Shown piece after piece: positions 16,055 to 24,545 of a stretch of DNA of 64,000 nucleotides; position 1 is the stretch's first letter; each line of letters begins with the position of its first letter. The translations under genes were made by a program, and so were the position numbers. The stretch is taken from positions 1 to 64,000 of the forward strand of contig CANQBM010000002.1 of assembly GCA_947589575.1 (NCBI GenBank). The letters run 5' to 3'. Source of the DNA: an uncultured Clostridia bacterium. Its GTDB lineage: Bacteria; Bacillota; Clostridia; Oscillospirales; Acutalibacteraceae. Under the pieces are notes generated by a model, which did no database searches, had not been told where the DNA came from, and saw only the letters and a list, made by a program, of their open reading frames with translations.

Positions 16055-16231
16055 TTAACCAAGTAATGAATAAAAATTTTGAAAAGTTTGATTATGCTTC
16101 TGCTCAATTTCCTGAACTGATTTTTTAAGTGACTGATCCTGAATTTGATTAATTGTCTCACTGCATTTTGTTCGGAAATACTTTTCGTGGCTGAGAGCAT
16201 CCTCAATATACAATAATTCTTTTTCTGTCAT
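16055..16231 (-). CDS. Small coat-associated helical protein
   Basis: This is a 58-residue protein (MTEKELLYIEDALSHEKYF...). It resembles the first helices of CotF-type spore proteins: LLYIEDALSHEKYFRTKC followed by a second helix with QDQSLKKSVQEIEQKH. The ATG at 16231 has GGAGGTG eight bases upstream; a GTG three codons earlier overlaps that site and is rejected. It lies 21 bases upstream of the CotF-like gene and is almost certainly cotranscribed with it. The pair may form a two-component coat unit. That is inference from adjacency and size. Confidence 0.75.
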   Translation of the reverse strand: MTEKELLYIEDALSHEKYFRTKCSETINQIQDQSLKKSVQEIEQKHNQTFQNFYSLLG

Positions 16232-16318
16232 TGCTTTCACCTCCGCTATTATTTTGTGAAAAAAAAGGAAAAATATTCATGAGCAGTGAAAGCAATTAAA
16301 TAAATTCTATAATCAGCT

Positions 16319-17254
16319 TTAACGAAGTTGTGTTATAACAAGATGCGCCGAAACAGGCTGTGTACCGCCGGAAAGAGGTGTAATCGTAAGAGCTGTTGTA
16401 TTATCCTGCGGATTACGAACAGTAAGGACTGAATTTATAGCTGTTGTTTCTATAATAACCATACCCACAATCTGCGCAGTACCTGTTGCGCGTCCGGCAA
16501 CCGTATAGTCTAACTGGTTACCGTTCAAGGTTAAAACTAACTGTCCTGATTCAGATACACTTACCTGAAATAAAATCTGATAGGTTCCTATTTCCGACAG
16601 AGTAAATGAACTGTTTCCTGCACGGTTAATACCTCCGTTGCTGTTTGGTCCGTCCTGCGGAAACTCTACATCAGCACCAGGAGCAACTGTTACTGAATTA
16701 TTTGGAGGCATTAATGCGTAAAAATCCGCATAATTGAGCACTCCTCCTGATGCGCCCGGTTCACCCTGAGGACCTTGCGGTCCCATCGGTCCTGTATCGC
16801 CCTGTGGTCCCTGTTCACCTGCTGGACCTGTTTCGCCTTGTATTCCCTGCGGTCCGATTGCTCCTGTTTCACCCTGTGGTCCTTGTGGTCCTATCGGTCC
16901 CATAGGACCTGCTTCACCCTGCGGTCCTTGTAATCCTGTCAGCCCCATTTCTCCCTGTATTCCCTGCGGTCCTACCGGACCTGTCTCACCTTGCGCTCCT
17001 TGTGGTCCCATCGGTCCTGCTTCACCCTGTGGTCCTTGTGGTCCCATCGGTCCTGCTTCGCCCTGTGGTCCTTGTGGTCCCATCGATCCTGCTTCACCCT
17101 GCGGTCCTTGTGGTCCCATCGGGCCGGATGGACATTTTACGTAATAAATATACCTGCTATCGCTACAGCAACTGTTTGTCTGATAAGTAACCTTGTGCGA
17201 ATTATTCTTACAATAACATGATTCAAAATTATTTGAATACTGACATTTATTCAT
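16319..17254 (-). CDS. Collagen-like exosporium/spore-surface protein (BclA-type)
   Basis: The protein has 311 residues in three parts. Residues 1-42 form a Cys-rich anchor with six Cys. Residues 44-170 are about 42 uninterrupted Gly-X-Y triplets dominated by [12 protein letters not shown]. Residues 172-311 form a beta-rich C-terminal domain ([46 protein letters not shown]) like the BclA C-terminal trimeric jelly-roll domain. Such proteins make hair-like filaments on spores. GAGGAGA precedes the ATG. A gapped, sporulation-type -10 (CATATAATG) occurs upstream but is not conclusive. The gene runs in the same direction as the two coat genes, with its own leader. Confidence 0.9.
   Translation of the reverse strand: MNKCQYSNNFESCYCKNNSHKVTYQTNSCCSDSRYIYYVKCPSGPMGPQGPQGEAGSMGPQGPQGEAGPMGPQGPQGEAGPMGPQGAQGETGPVGPQGIQGEMGLTGLQGPQGEAGPMGPIGPQGPQGETGAIGPQGIQGETGPAGEQGPQGDTGPMGPQGPQGEPGASGGVLNYADFYALMPPNNSVTVAPGADVEFPQDGPNSNGGINRAGNSSFTLSEIGTYQILFQVSVSESGQLVLTLNGNQLDYTVAGRATGTAQIVGMVIIETTAINSVLTVRNPQDNTTALTITPLSGGTQPVSAHLVITQLR
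16979..17122. repeat. 36-bp tandem minisatellite in the collagen gene
   Basis: Units at 17015-17050, 17051-17086 and 17087-17122 differ from each other at only one to three positions. A diverged fourth unit lies at 16979-17014. Each unit encodes four Gly-X-Y triplets, so gain or loss of a unit keeps the frame. Confidence 0.9.
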
Positions 17255-17521
17255 AGTAATCTCCTCTATAATTTATTTAAATTAAACATTAAAAATCCTT
17301 ATATTCATTATATGCCTATATTTTGATAGTGAAGGTAATTAACCTTTTTCCACAAACCAGCAAATACACAAAAACAAACACGGTCGCAATGCCTATAAAA
17401 CAAGTTTTGCCTATTTAATGCGTAAGGAACGAAAAAAGAGAGTATAACGCGGTCCGATTGAGCGTTTCATCCCGGTTTCGGCTTTAATTGCACGTATTTC
17501 TGGCTATTTAGCCTCTAAATG
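17255..17521. other. Gene-free stretch between the collagen-like gene and the tRNA pair
   Basis: About 270 A/T-rich bases with no convincing coding frame. They hold the collagen gene's leader (GAGGAGA at its 3' side) and a short near-palindrome AAGGTAATTAACCTT near 17332-17346. Nothing else is recognisable. Confidence 0.5.
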
Positions 17522-17522
17522 T

Positions 17523-17565
17523 AAAAAAGAAGCCTCTCTTGTCTAGGTAGACAAAAGAGGTTTCT
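17523..17565 (-). terminator. Terminator after the tRNA genes
   Basis: A long stem (AGCCTCTCTTGTCT against AGACAAAAGAGGTTTCTT, with bulges) has loop AGGT and is followed on the minus strand by CTTCTTTTTT. It ends transcription just after tRNA-Val. Confidence 0.85.
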
Positions 17566-17569
17566 TTCG

Positions 17570-17646
17570 TGGTGAAGACGAGTGGACTTGAACCACCGAC
17601 CCCTTGCATGTCAAGCAAGTACTCTAACCAACTGAGCTACGCCTTC
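17570..17646 (-). tRNA. tRNA-Val (GAC)
   Basis: The 77-nt cloverleaf includes an encoded CCA. Acceptor GAAGGCG pairs with CGTCTTC. The anticodon stem CTTGC/GCAAG holds loop TTGACAT, giving anticodon GAC. The T arm is GGTGG-TTCAAGT-CCACT. Confidence 0.95.
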
Positions 17647-17663
17647 GCATATTCTGTTTCAAA

Positions 17664-17692
17664 ACGCCGCAGGGTTTTAATGCCTGCGGCGT
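17664..17692 (-). other. Perfect 10-bp hairpin between the two tRNAs
   Basis: ACGCCGCAGG (17664-17673) and CCTGCGGCGT (17683-17692) pair exactly. On the minus strand GTTTTG follows, a weak U-tract. It may be a partial terminator or a processing hairpin separating the tRNA precursors. Confidence 0.6.
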
Positions 17693-17693
17693 A

Positions 17694-17769
17694 TGGAGCT
17701 GGAGATGGGACTCGAACCCACGACCTGCTGATTACGAATCAGCTGCGCTACCAACTGTGCCACTCCAGC
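17694..17769 (-). tRNA. tRNA-Thr (CGT)
   Basis: The 76-nt cloverleaf includes CCA. Acceptor GCTGGAG pairs with CTCCAGC. The anticodon stem GCTGA/TCAGC holds loop TTCGTAA, giving anticodon CGT. The T arm is GTGGG-TTCGAGT-CCCAT. Confidence 0.95.
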
Positions 17770-17795
17770 TTATTAATGAGTTTTATGTATAAGGA

Positions 17796-18023
17796 CTATT
17801 GCCCGTTATGGTAATAGCCCGTTGTTTCAAAAGAGTCCGGCTCCTCGGGAATAATAAAAGCGAAAATAATATATAAAAGCACACCGGGAACCGCCGCTGA
17901 AAAAATTGATATAAGCGCCCATGCAAGTCTTATTATTGTGGGATCAACATTCAAATAAACGGCCAGACCTCCGCACACGCCTGACAATTTTCTTTCGGTT
18001 TTACTTCTGTATAATTTTTTCAT
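17796..18023 (-). CDS. PspC-domain small membrane protein
   Basis: The protein has 75 residues. Residues 1-60 match the PspC domain: KKLYRSKTERKLSGVCGGLAVYLNVDPTIIRLAW followed by one hydrophobic helix (ISIFSAAVPGVLLYIIFAFIIP). In other bacteria PspC takes part in envelope stress responses; in Firmicutes such stand-alone domains have no settled role. GAGG lies five bases before the ATG. No other phage-shock genes are nearby. Confidence 0.9.
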   Translation of the reverse strand: MKKLYRSKTERKLSGVCGGLAVYLNVDPTIIRLAWALISIFSAAVPGVLLYIIFAFIIPEEPDSFETTGYYHNGQ

Positions 18024-18057
18024 TACGTCCTCTTTTCTATAGTATTATACACTATTC

Positions 18058-18525
18058 TCAAATAAGTTCAAGTAATTTTTTAAAAACAAATTCAACACTT
18101 GATTTTCTTACCTGATTACGACCGATTTCACCGAACTGCTCCATAAAGGTTTTGACATCACCGTTTACACAGAAACCGAAGCAGACCATACCGACAGGCT
18201 TCTTTGCCGTGCCTCCTCCGGGTCCTGCAACACCTGTGATACCGACGCCTACTTCACTTCCTGCCCTTTCTGATACGCCGAGCGCCATTTCATAGGCAAC
18301 TTCCTCGCTCACAACTCCGTTTGAAAGAATGGTATCCGCTTTGACTCCCAAAAGTGAAATCTTTGCCTCATTGGCATAGGTTACGAAAGACATATCAAGC
18401 ACCTTTGAAGCGTTGGTGACATTAACAAGATTACCGCAGCAGAGTCCGCCTGTGCACGATTCCGCAAACGCGATATGATACCCCTTTTCAATTAATTTAT
18501 CGACAACTTGTTCCTCAAGCGCCAT
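18058..18525 (-). CDS. CinA C-terminal-domain protein (nicotinamide-nucleotide amidase family)
   Basis: This 155-residue, single-domain protein matches the CinA C-terminal deamidase (PncC-like): KGYHIAFAESCTGGL near the N-terminus, VTYANEAKISLLGV, GITGVAGPGGGTAKKPVGMV and KSSVEFVFKKLLEL. It probably converts nicotinamide mononucleotide to nicotinic acid mononucleotide in NAD recycling. The N-terminal MoCF-like domain of full CinA is absent. The ATG at 18525 follows an AGGTG site; an in-frame GTG at 18534 is less likely. It lies 18 bases after folD and runs with lgt-folD. Confidence 0.88.
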   Translation of the reverse strand: MALEEQVVDKLIEKGYHIAFAESCTGGLCCGNLVNVTNASKVLDMSFVTYANEAKISLLGVKADTILSNGVVSEEVAYEMALGVSERAGSEVGVGITGVAGPGGGTAKKPVGMVCFGFCVNGDVKTFMEQFGEIGRNQVRKSSVEFVFKKLLELI

Positions 18526-18543
18526 ATTTATCACCTGAATTTT

Positions 18544-19398
18544 TTATTTAATTCCATTTTGGATTTTTGCCGCTGTCAGCGTATTTTGCATAAGCATAGA
18601 AATTGTCATAGGTCCAACTCCGCCCGGAACGGGAGTTATAAACGAACACTTGTCCTTAACATTTTCAAAATCAACATCGCCGCAAAGCCTGCCGTTTTCA
18701 TCTCTGTCCATACCGACGTCAATAACAACAGCACCGTCTTTTACCATATCGGCTGTAACAAACTTCGCCCTACCGATAGCGGCAACGAGAATATCCGCCC
18801 GCTTTGTAACAGACTTAAGGTCAACTGTTTTTGAATGTGTAATTTCAACAGTTGCATTTTCGTGCAAAAGCAGCATTGCCATAGGTTTGCCGACAATATT
18901 GCTTCTGCCTATTACAACAGCCTTTTTACCCGTTACGTCAACACCTGTTGAATGTATAAGCTCCATAACGCCCGCAGGTGTGCAGGGGAGAAAATTATAA
19001 TCCCCTATCATAATCGCACCCACATTTACAGGATGAAACGCGTCAACATCCTTAACAGGCGCAATCCTGTTGATAACCTCTTTATCATCGAGGTGCTTCG
19101 GTAGCGGCAGCTGGCAAAGAATACCGTTTATCTCAGGTCTTGCATTTAACTCTTCAACAAGAGCGTTAAGCTCCTCCTGCGTTGTATTTTGGGGGAGAGC
19201 AAACTTTTCGCTGTAAAATCCGACCTCCTCGCATGCCTTTTCCTTATTTTTTACATAAACCTGAGAGGCAGGATCGTCGCCTACTATTATAACGGCAAGT
19301 CCCGGAGTAATATTTCTTTTCTTAAGCTCCCGTGTTTCAAGCGCTACTCTCTCCCTAACCTGCTTTGATACTGCTTTTCCGTCAATTATCTGTGCCAC
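18544..19398 (-). CDS. folD: Methylenetetrahydrofolate dehydrogenase/methenyltetrahydrofolate cyclohydrolase
   Basis: This bifunctional enzyme of one-carbon metabolism has 284 residues from the chosen start. Motifs are [23 protein letters not shown] with the catalytic Yxxx[48 protein letters not shown] and [16 protein letters not shown]. The preferred start is the GTG at 19398 ([10 protein letters not shown]) because AAGGAG lies eight bases upstream; the longer frame to 19419 has no such support. The gene overlaps the end of lgt by 17 bases, suggesting translational coupling. Confidence 0.96.
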   Translation of the reverse strand: MAQIIDGKAVSKQVRERVALETRELKKRNITPGLAVIIVGDDPASQVYVKNKEKACEEVGFYSEKFALPQNTTQEELNALVEELNARPEINGILCQLPLPKHLDDKEVINRIAPVKDVDAFHPVNVGAIMIGDYNFLPCTPAGVMELIHSTGVDVTGKKAVVIGRSNIVGKPMAMLLLHENATVEITHSKTVDLKSVTKRADILVAAIGRAKFVTADMVKDGAVVIDVGMDRDENGRLCGDVDFENVKDKCSFITPVPGGVGPMTISMLMQNTLTAAKIQNGIK

Positions 19399-20365
19399 TT
19401 TCTTTCTCCTTTTCATCATTATTTACAGGTACTGTTTCACCGGTACCTGCTGTAATTTCATTAGACATAACAACGCTGTCAAGCTGAAGAGCTTTTGGTA
19501 ATGCCCCTTTTTTCAACTTAATAAAACAGATTACAAGCGCGATTGCAAATACAACCACAATCACCATAGAAAGAAGCTGGCTTACTCTCAGTGAAGTATC
19601 GCCGATATAAAGCGAATCTGTTCTGAGTCCCTCAACGACAGCCCTTTCAAGTCCGTACCATATTCCGTAAAGCATAAAAATTTCGCCTTTGAATTTTCTG
19701 TGTTTATGAACAATATAGTTAAGTATAAAAAATCCTAATATACACCACACGCTTTCATACAGGAAGGTAGGATGAACCGGTAAATCTGGATTAACCTCCA
19801 TACCCTTTGCCGCGAGAGTATCGGCAGTCGCCTCAAGCGTTTCTTTAATTTTTAAACTCCACATTCTGAATGGCGCCGTTGCTGTATTAGCGCCGAATGC
19901 CTCTTGATTAAAGAAATTCCCCCATCTTCCTATACCTTGTCCGATAAGAAGTCCAAGCGCGCCGAGGTCAAGCAGGTTGGGAAAATTAATTTTTCCGACC
20001 TTGCAGCCTATCGCCGCGCCTATAAGCGCCCCGATTATACCGCCGTAAATTGCTATACCGCCGTTCCATATCTGCGGTATTTCAACAAGATGATTTTTGT
20101 AATACGACCATTCAAATATAACATAATACACCCTTGCGCATATTATACCGAAAATAGTGCCCCAAATTAAAACGTCTGTCATACCGTCGAGGCTCATTTT
20201 CCACTTGTACGCCATTCTTCCGCCATAAAGTACGGCAAGAATAAAACCGAATGCAATTATGATTCCGTACCAGTGCACCTCGTGTCCGAAAAGCGTAAAA
20301 GCGACTGAAGGCAAATCAAAATCAATTCCCAATCCTTCAAAATATACTCTTGTATAATTGCTCAT
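19382..20365 (-). CDS. lgt: Prolipoprotein diacylglyceryl transferase
   Basis: The enzyme attaches diacylglycerol to the lipobox Cys of prelipoproteins at the membrane, a prerequisite for the lipoproteins elsewhere in the window. The 327-residue protein has about seven membrane helices and the diagnostic [13 protein letters not shown] motif, plus [10 protein letters not shown] and [15 protein letters not shown]. The C-terminal tail after about residue 295 is hydrophilic and extends beyond the usual length. GGAG lies seven bases before the ATG. It heads an lgt-folD-cinA unit. Confidence 0.96.
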   Translation of the reverse strand: MSNYTRVYFEGLGIDFDLPSVAFTLFGHEVHWYGIIIAFGFILAVLYGGRMAYKWKMSLDGMTDVLIWGTIFGIICARVYYVIFEWSYYKNHLVEIPQIWNGGIAIYGGIIGALIGAAIGCKVGKINFPNLLDLGALGLLIGQGIGRWGNFFNQEAFGANTATAPFRMWSLKIKETLEATADTLAAKGMEVNPDLPVHPTFLYESVWCILGFFILNYIVHKHRKFKGEIFMLYGIWYGLERAVVEGLRTDSLYIGDTSLRVSQLLSMVIVVVFAIALVICFIKLKKGALPKALQLDSVVMSNEITAGTGETVPVNNDEKEKESGTDN

Positions 20366-20377
20366 ATGACTGCTCCT

Positions 20378-21646
20378 TTAACTCTCTTTAACTACTGACA
20401 GGGCGCTGTACTTTTCGTCCATCATATCCGCAAGTCTTTTTTCTATATCCTCTTTTGTGACAGATTTATAAATATCCATAGCATCAAAGACTGAGTAATT
20501 GTTAAAATAAGCATTTATAAGACTGTTTGCTATGGCGTCAATATCGTTATATTCCATAATTTCTCTGCCGTAAAGAGAACGCCTGGCCGATTCAAACTGC
20601 TCGTCATCAATTCCGTTTTCCTTCAGATATGCAACAGCCTTTTTTATTTCGTCGGCAACAGCCTGCGGATTTTCGCTTTCTCCGTCAAATGTAACAGCCT
20701 CGTAGCCGTAGCCTATAAAATATTCCTTTGAAAAGGTTGTATTTATAAGTCCTTTTTCAAATAAATCATTGTACAGTTTCGAGGTATCCCCTGCAAGAAT
20801 TTCAAGCAGGATTGTCACCTCTATAATTTTTCTTATATCCTGAGTTAAAGTCCTGCACTCCTCCTTATATCCAAAGGAGAAAACGGGTACGCTCATTGCC
20901 AAATTATATTCACAGTAATTGTCAACAATTCCTCTCGGTTCCTCCTCAAAGGAACGCTCAATTTCAAGCGGCTTTGCTTTTTTAAGCATCCTGTCGCAGA
21001 CAGAGAGTACCTGCTCGGGTGTGACATTACCCGCAACTGCAAGGCACATATTGTGAAGATTATAAAACGTGTTATAGCAATCATAAAGCAGCTTGTCGGT
21101 AATCTGCGCGATTGACTCAACAGTACCGGCAATATCAATTCGTACAGGGTGGTTATGATAGAGCAGTCTGAGAAGATTAAATGTACTCATCCAGCCTGCG
21201 ACATCATAATACATTGTGATTTCCTGGCCGATTATGCCCTGCTCCTTTTCAACTGTTTCTTTTGTGAAATACGGGTGTGTAACAAAGTCAAGAAGTATCT
21301 CAAGAGAATCTTCAAAATTATCACTGCACTGAAAAAGATAGCACGTCTTATCAAATGAAGTATAAGCGTTTGCGGAGGCGCCTGTCTTAGCGTATCTGGC
21401 AAATGCGTCAAGGTCCTCGCTTTCAAACAGCTTATGCTCAAGAAAATGAGCAATGCCCTCAGGTACGGTTGTCCATTCGTTATTGTCAAAGCGCTTGAAC
21501 TTAGTATCAATCGAACCGTATTTTGTACCGAATACAGCGTAAGCCGAAGAATAATTTTCTTTAGGCATAACAAAAATTTTAAGCCCTGATTTATGGTCTA
21601 TTTCGTAATATTTTTCACCCAAGTCGGTAGATTTAATTTCCTTCAT
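20378..21646 (-). CDS. M16-family zinc peptidase, YmfH-like (catalytic partner)
   Basis: This is a 422-residue M16 peptidase. The zinc-binding HxxEH motif is seen as AHFLEHKLFE near residue 68, followed by ASANAYTSFDKTCYLF and the second zinc-ligand region KEQGIIGQEITMYYD. It resembles B. subtilis YmfH, in tandem with a non-catalytic partner (YmfF-like) encoded immediately upstream with a 1-base TAATG overlap. The pair probably forms a heterodimeric cytoplasmic peptidase acting on small peptides. There is no signal peptide. Confidence 0.92.
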   Translation of the reverse strand: MKEIKSTDLGEKYYEIDHKSGLKIFVMPKENYSSAYAVFGTKYGSIDTKFKRFDNNEWTTVPEGIAHFLEHKLFESEDLDAFARYAKTGASANAYTSFDKTCYLFQCSDNFEDSLEILLDFVTHPYFTKETVEKEQGIIGQEITMYYDVAGWMSTFNLLRLLYHNHPVRIDIAGTVESIAQITDKLLYDCYNTFYNLHNMCLAVAGNVTPEQVLSVCDRMLKKAKPLEIERSFEEEPRGIVDNYCEYNLAMSVPVFSFGYKEECRTLTQDIRKIIEVTILLEILAGDTSKLYNDLFEKGLINTTFSKEYFIGYGYEAVTFDGESENPQAVADEIKKAVAYLKENGIDDEQFESARRSLYGREIMEYNDIDAIANSLINAYFNNYSVFDAMDIYKSVTKEDIEKRLADMMDEKYSALSVVKES

Positions 21647-22923
21647 TACTCTGCCTCCTTCGGTGCTGAAAGTTTGTAGATAGTATCAAGTGTTAAAAGC
21701 GACGCGCATTTTTTTACTTCATCCATTGTGACGGCGTCATTTTCATCTGCCGACTGCTTCGGCGTTTTTATTTCATCGCATGTCATCTGATTTGTGTACC
21801 AGCTTTCAATCAGCTCCGGCGTATCATTTACAGACAAAATTGCATCTCTAAGTCCGATTTTTGAAGAATTGAATTCCTCTTCAAAATTACCGTTTTTGAT
21901 TTCATCAAGCTGACGCATAATTTCATTAACAGCCTCATCCATATTTTTCTCATTACATCCGCACTGAATCATAATACAGCTTTTAAGCCTCGTATATCGG
22001 GCTGAACAGTAATAGCAAAGGCTCATCTTTTCACGCACGTTTGTAAACAGCTTTGAATACGGACCTCCGCCGAAAATATCGCAAAAGGTTCGCATTGCCG
22101 GAGTAAGCCTGTCCTGCGGTTTAAGATTGACACGAAATCCCAAAACCAGCTTGCCCTGCTTAACATCAATACGCTCCATTTTTTCCTTAACCTTATTGCA
22201 TGAGGGGATAAATACAGCTTCGGGCAGGTCGGTATAATTTCTTTTTATGGAAGAAAACATTTTTTCAAGATGGGCGGATACAGTGTCAATATCGGTACTG
22301 CCGACAACAGTAACCATAATCAGCGAGGATTCAAGAGCATTACGCCATGCCTTTAAAACATCCTCAGCCGTAATTTTCTTAACATCGTCAACCGTTGCGT
22401 AACGGTCAACGCCGTACGGCTCGTCCGCAAACATAAGAGCCTCAGCCTGTCTTAAAACATATATTCTTTTTTCATTCTGTTCAGATTCAATTTTTTCTAT
22501 AAGAATACGCTTTTCAGCCTCAATGTCATCATCAAAAAAGCAATCGTTATCATTGAGTCTCGGCTCAAATAATAACGACGTCAACAGCTTAACACATTCA
22601 AGCGAAATACTCTCCCCGTCAAGCGAAAACCTGTCGTCAAGACTCGTTATACCGAGTTTAAGCACCTGGCTTTCACCGACCTTTGATACGACTGCCGAAA
22701 GTGTTGCGCCGTACAAAAAAGCAAGTCTTTTATTAAGACTTGAAATAGTCGGGTATTCTTTGCTCTTTCTTGAAAGAAGATTTATAAGAAGCGCATTTAC
22801 TGCGGCTGTCTCCTTTTTAAGCTCAAGGGCAAGACTAACCGCGATTTCATTCGTTTTAAAACGATCGGCGCTTACGCTTAAAAGAGTAACCCCGCGCACA
22901 ATTTCCTTTTGAATAAAACTCAA
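21646..22923 (-). CDS. M16-family peptidase homologue, YmfF-like (non-catalytic partner)
   Basis: This 425-residue M16-fold protein lacks the HxxEH zinc motif at the expected N-terminal position, where it reads NALLINLLSRKSKEYPTISSLNKRLAFLYGA. The middle (KRILIEKIESEQNEKRIYVLRQAEALMF, YGVDRYATVDDVKKIT) and the C-terminal half (FCDIFGGGPYSKLFTNVREKMSLCYYCSARY) carry the Arg/Tyr motif that contributes to the partner's active site. It is therefore the regulatory half of a two-subunit M16 peptidase. Stop and start of the pair overlap as TAATG. Confidence 0.88.
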   Translation of the reverse strand: MSFIQKEIVRGVTLLSVSADRFKTNEIAVSLALELKKETAAVNALLINLLSRKSKEYPTISSLNKRLAFLYGATLSAVVSKVGESQVLKLGITSLDDRFSLDGESISLECVKLLTSLLFEPRLNDNDCFFDDDIEAEKRILIEKIESEQNEKRIYVLRQAEALMFADEPYGVDRYATVDDVKKITAEDVLKAWRNALESSLIMVTVVGSTDIDTVSAHLEKMFSSIKRNYTDLPEAVFIPSCNKVKEKMERIDVKQGKLVLGFRVNLKPQDRLTPAMRTFCDIFGGGPYSKLFTNVREKMSLCYYCSARYTRLKSCIMIQCGCNEKNMDEAVNEIMRQLDEIKNGNFEEEFNSSKIGLRDAILSVNDTPELIESWYTNQMTCDEIKTPKQSADENDAVTMDEVKKCASLLTLDTIYKLSAPKEAE

Positions 22924-22998
22924 TTTATATTCCTCCGAATTTTTTAAACATTACTGCTATCAATATAACATATTATTACCAAAATTTCCACATATTAT

Positions 22999-23331
22999 TT
23001 ATAATAACAAATAAAGTAATGCAATAATAAGATTATTGTCTGCCTTTTCCTTTGAAAGCAGCAAGAGAAGAATAATGATTACTAAAAACGAATTATCCTT
23101 ATTGTTATTATTTTCCTCGCTTTCATTCTCCTTCTTTTGTGGCTCTTCCTCTTTATTCTGTACGGGAGGAGCGGACTCACTATTTATCTCCGCGCCTTTA
23201 GATACATTATGTGATGTATTGTCTGACGCTGCGGAGGACGTCTCCTCAACAGTAAATCTTGATGCGCGGCTTCGCATCTCCTGAACGCGTCTTCTTGCTG
23301 CGTTTATATCTTCTTCGGAAAACTGCGGCAT
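22999..23331 (-). CDS. Uncharacterised tail-anchored small protein
   Basis: The protein has 110 residues. The N-terminal part is charged (PQFSEEDINAARRRVQEMRSRA), the middle is a low-complexity Glu/Asn/Lys linker, and the last 30 residues hold two hydrophobic runs (FLVIIILLLLL and NLIIALLYLLL). This suggests a tail-anchored membrane protein. Its ATG shares a base with the preceding stop (TAATG at 23331), so it is translationally coupled to the next two genes upstream. No family is recognised. Similar tiny proteins occur in sporulating Clostridia, but I cannot assign a role. Confidence 0.7.
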   Translation of the reverse strand: MPQFSEEDINAARRRVQEMRSRASRFTVEETSSAASDNTSHNVSKGAEINSESAPPVQNKEEEPQKKENESEENNNNKDNSFLVIIILLLLLSKEKADNNLIIALLYLLL

Positions 23332-23717
23332 TAAAACAACTCCTTTAACAGCGGTAATATTTCAAACAACTTTAGTATTCTCAGCGCCTGGTCGGCTTTG
23401 TTCTGCGTCCGGGGATCAAGATGCGGCTTAAGCGCGAGTATCAAATCAGCATTTTTGCTTTTTGTATTGTTCATTTTTTCAAATATTGTCTTAGCCCTCA
23501 TTATCATATCAAAATCAATATTATCAAGCCCGTTTGCCAGCGACAGTGCATTTGATACGTTTGCCATACTGTTTTGAGAATTATTTGAATTGTTCTCCTG
23601 TTTTGGCTGAGGAGCGTTTTTTTGCGCCTCCTCACCGAGAATTGATGAAGCGACGCCTTTGAGCATATTTATATCATCTGCGCTCAGATTGTTTATAATA
23701 TCGTTTAAATTATCCAT
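23331..23717 (-). CDS. Uncharacterised helical protein of a three-gene set
   Basis: The protein has 128 residues. Two helical segments (MDNLNDIINNLSADDINMLKGVASSILG and the C-terminal TKSKNADLILALKPHLDPRTQNKADQALRILKLFEILPLL region) flank an Asn/Gln/Ser-rich linker. There is no signal peptide or membrane helix. The LKPHLDPRTQNKADQALRILKLF segment looks like a conserved interaction domain; I recall similar unnamed clostridial proteins but no function. It lies between two other small unknown genes, with a 1-base overlap downstream and a 1-base gap upstream. Confidence 0.7.
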   Translation of the reverse strand: MDNLNDIINNLSADDINMLKGVASSILGEEAQKNAPQPKQENNSNNSQNSMANVSNALSLANGLDNIDFDMIMRAKTIFEKMNNTKSKNADLILALKPHLDPRTQNKADQALRILKLFEILPLLKELF

Positions 23718-23718
23718 A

Positions 23719-23958
23719 TTACTTGCCTTCCATCAGTTTTTTCATAAGCTCCTTTGCCTGCGGAGTTGACAAAAGTTTTTCGGCAGCCTCCTTATTAGTC
23801 AAAACATTTTTAAGCTGCTTTGTTGCGTCTGACGACAGATTTTTATTTATAAAATCGTCAAGATTTCCGCTTTCCGCCGCCTGTTTCATTTTATTCATAT
23901 CAATACCCGTTTTTTGCTGGGCATTTTTCATCAGCCTGTTAATCTCATTATTATTCAT
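23719..23958 (-). CDS. Uncharacterised small helical protein, first of the three-gene set
   Basis: This 79-residue, all-helical, highly charged protein (NEINRLMKNAQQKTGIDMNKMKQAAE, DFINKNLSSDATKQLKNVLTNKEAA, LLSTPQAKELMKKLM) has no Cys or membrane segment. GAGGAGA lies upstream of the ATG. The repeated SGNLDDF/LSSD/LSTP helix pattern is also seen in the second protein (LSADDINMLKG), which suggests distant relatedness of the two. No family is recognised. Confidence 0.7.
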   Translation of the reverse strand: MNNNEINRLMKNAQQKTGIDMNKMKQAAESGNLDDFINKNLSSDATKQLKNVLTNKEAAEKLLSTPQAKELMKKLMEGK

Positions 23959-24027
23959 TGAAATAATCTCCTCTTTATTGTATAATATAATCTATTACAA
24001 TCTATGAATTAAGGCTGTGTTTTATGA

Positions 24028-24489
24028 ATGAGAATTATTGTTATGTCTGACTCTCACAGATTAAAGAAAGTTCTGTTTGATATTGTTGAAAAGCACAGAA
24101 AAGACGCCGATTTGTTCATTTTTTTAGGCGACGGCGACGATGATTTTGACGATGTGCTCGAGCTTTATCCGAATTTGAAAAACGAACGGGTATGCGGTAA
24201 TAACGACTGGTACTCAATCTATCCGTATTTTAAACTGATTACCGCTGAGGGTAAAAAACTTTTTATCACACACGGACATACCTTTAATGTTAAATTCGGA
24301 TACGAAAATGTTATATGTCAGGCTGAGAAATCAGGGGCTGACATATGCCTGTTCGGGCACACTCATACACAGTATACCGATTACATTAACGGTATGTATA
24401 TAATGAATCCGGGCGCAGTCTGCTCTTACAAATACGGAATAATTGACATAACAAAAGCAGGTATTGTATTAATACCCGCCTCAATGTAA
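24028..24489 (+). CDS. YfcE/MJ0936-type metallophosphoesterase
   Basis: The 153-residue calcineurin-like phosphoesterase has the di-metal motifs: MSDSHRLKK, LFIFLGDGDDDF, VCGNNDWYS, FITHGHTFNV and CLFGHTHTQY, then NPGAV. YfcE-type enzymes hydrolyse phosphodiesters with a Mn/Ni centre; the physiological substrate is unclear. The second motif reads GDGDDD where most members have GD.. followed by His or Asp. Only a weak AAGG is seen upstream. It is divergent from the three-gene set and monocistronic, ending at the hairpin at 24515. Confidence 0.9.
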   Translation: MRIIVMSDSHRLKKVLFDIVEKHRKDADLFIFLGDGDDDFDDVLELYPNLKNERVCGNNDWYSIYPYFKLITAEGKKLFITHGHTFNVKFGYENVICQAEKSGADICLFGHTHTQYTDYINGMYIMNPGAVCSYKYGIIDITKAGIVLIPASM

Positions 24490-24514
24490 TACAAGGTGTT
24501 GCAAAATAAAACTG

Positions 24515-24545
24515 CCCCTTATCCGAAAGGATAAGGGGTGTTTTT
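24515..24545. terminator. Bidirectional terminator between the phosphoesterase and clpC
   Basis: CCCCTTATCC and GGATAAGGGG form a perfect 10-bp stem closed by a GAAA loop, followed by TGTTTTT on the plus strand and AGTTTTATTTT on the minus strand. It serves two convergent genes. Confidence 0.93.

Noticed and set aside
16979-17122. Possible CRISPR array
   Set aside because: The units are directly adjacent without spacers and stay in frame with the collagen gene.
16991-17221. Plus-strand frames rich in Trp/Ser/Leu repeats
   Set aside because: They are the antisense of the Gly-X-Y repeat region; the periodicity comes from the collagen codons.
17270-17330. A sigma-K promoter before the collagen-like gene (CATATAATG on the minus strand)
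   Set aside because: The -35 AC element is not at the expected distance, and TATAAT alone would also suit sigma-A.
17569-17814. An 81-residue plus-strand reading frame covering the two tRNA genes
   Set aside because: It is antisense to two good tRNA cloverleafs and has no plausible start site; such frames are classic spurious calls.
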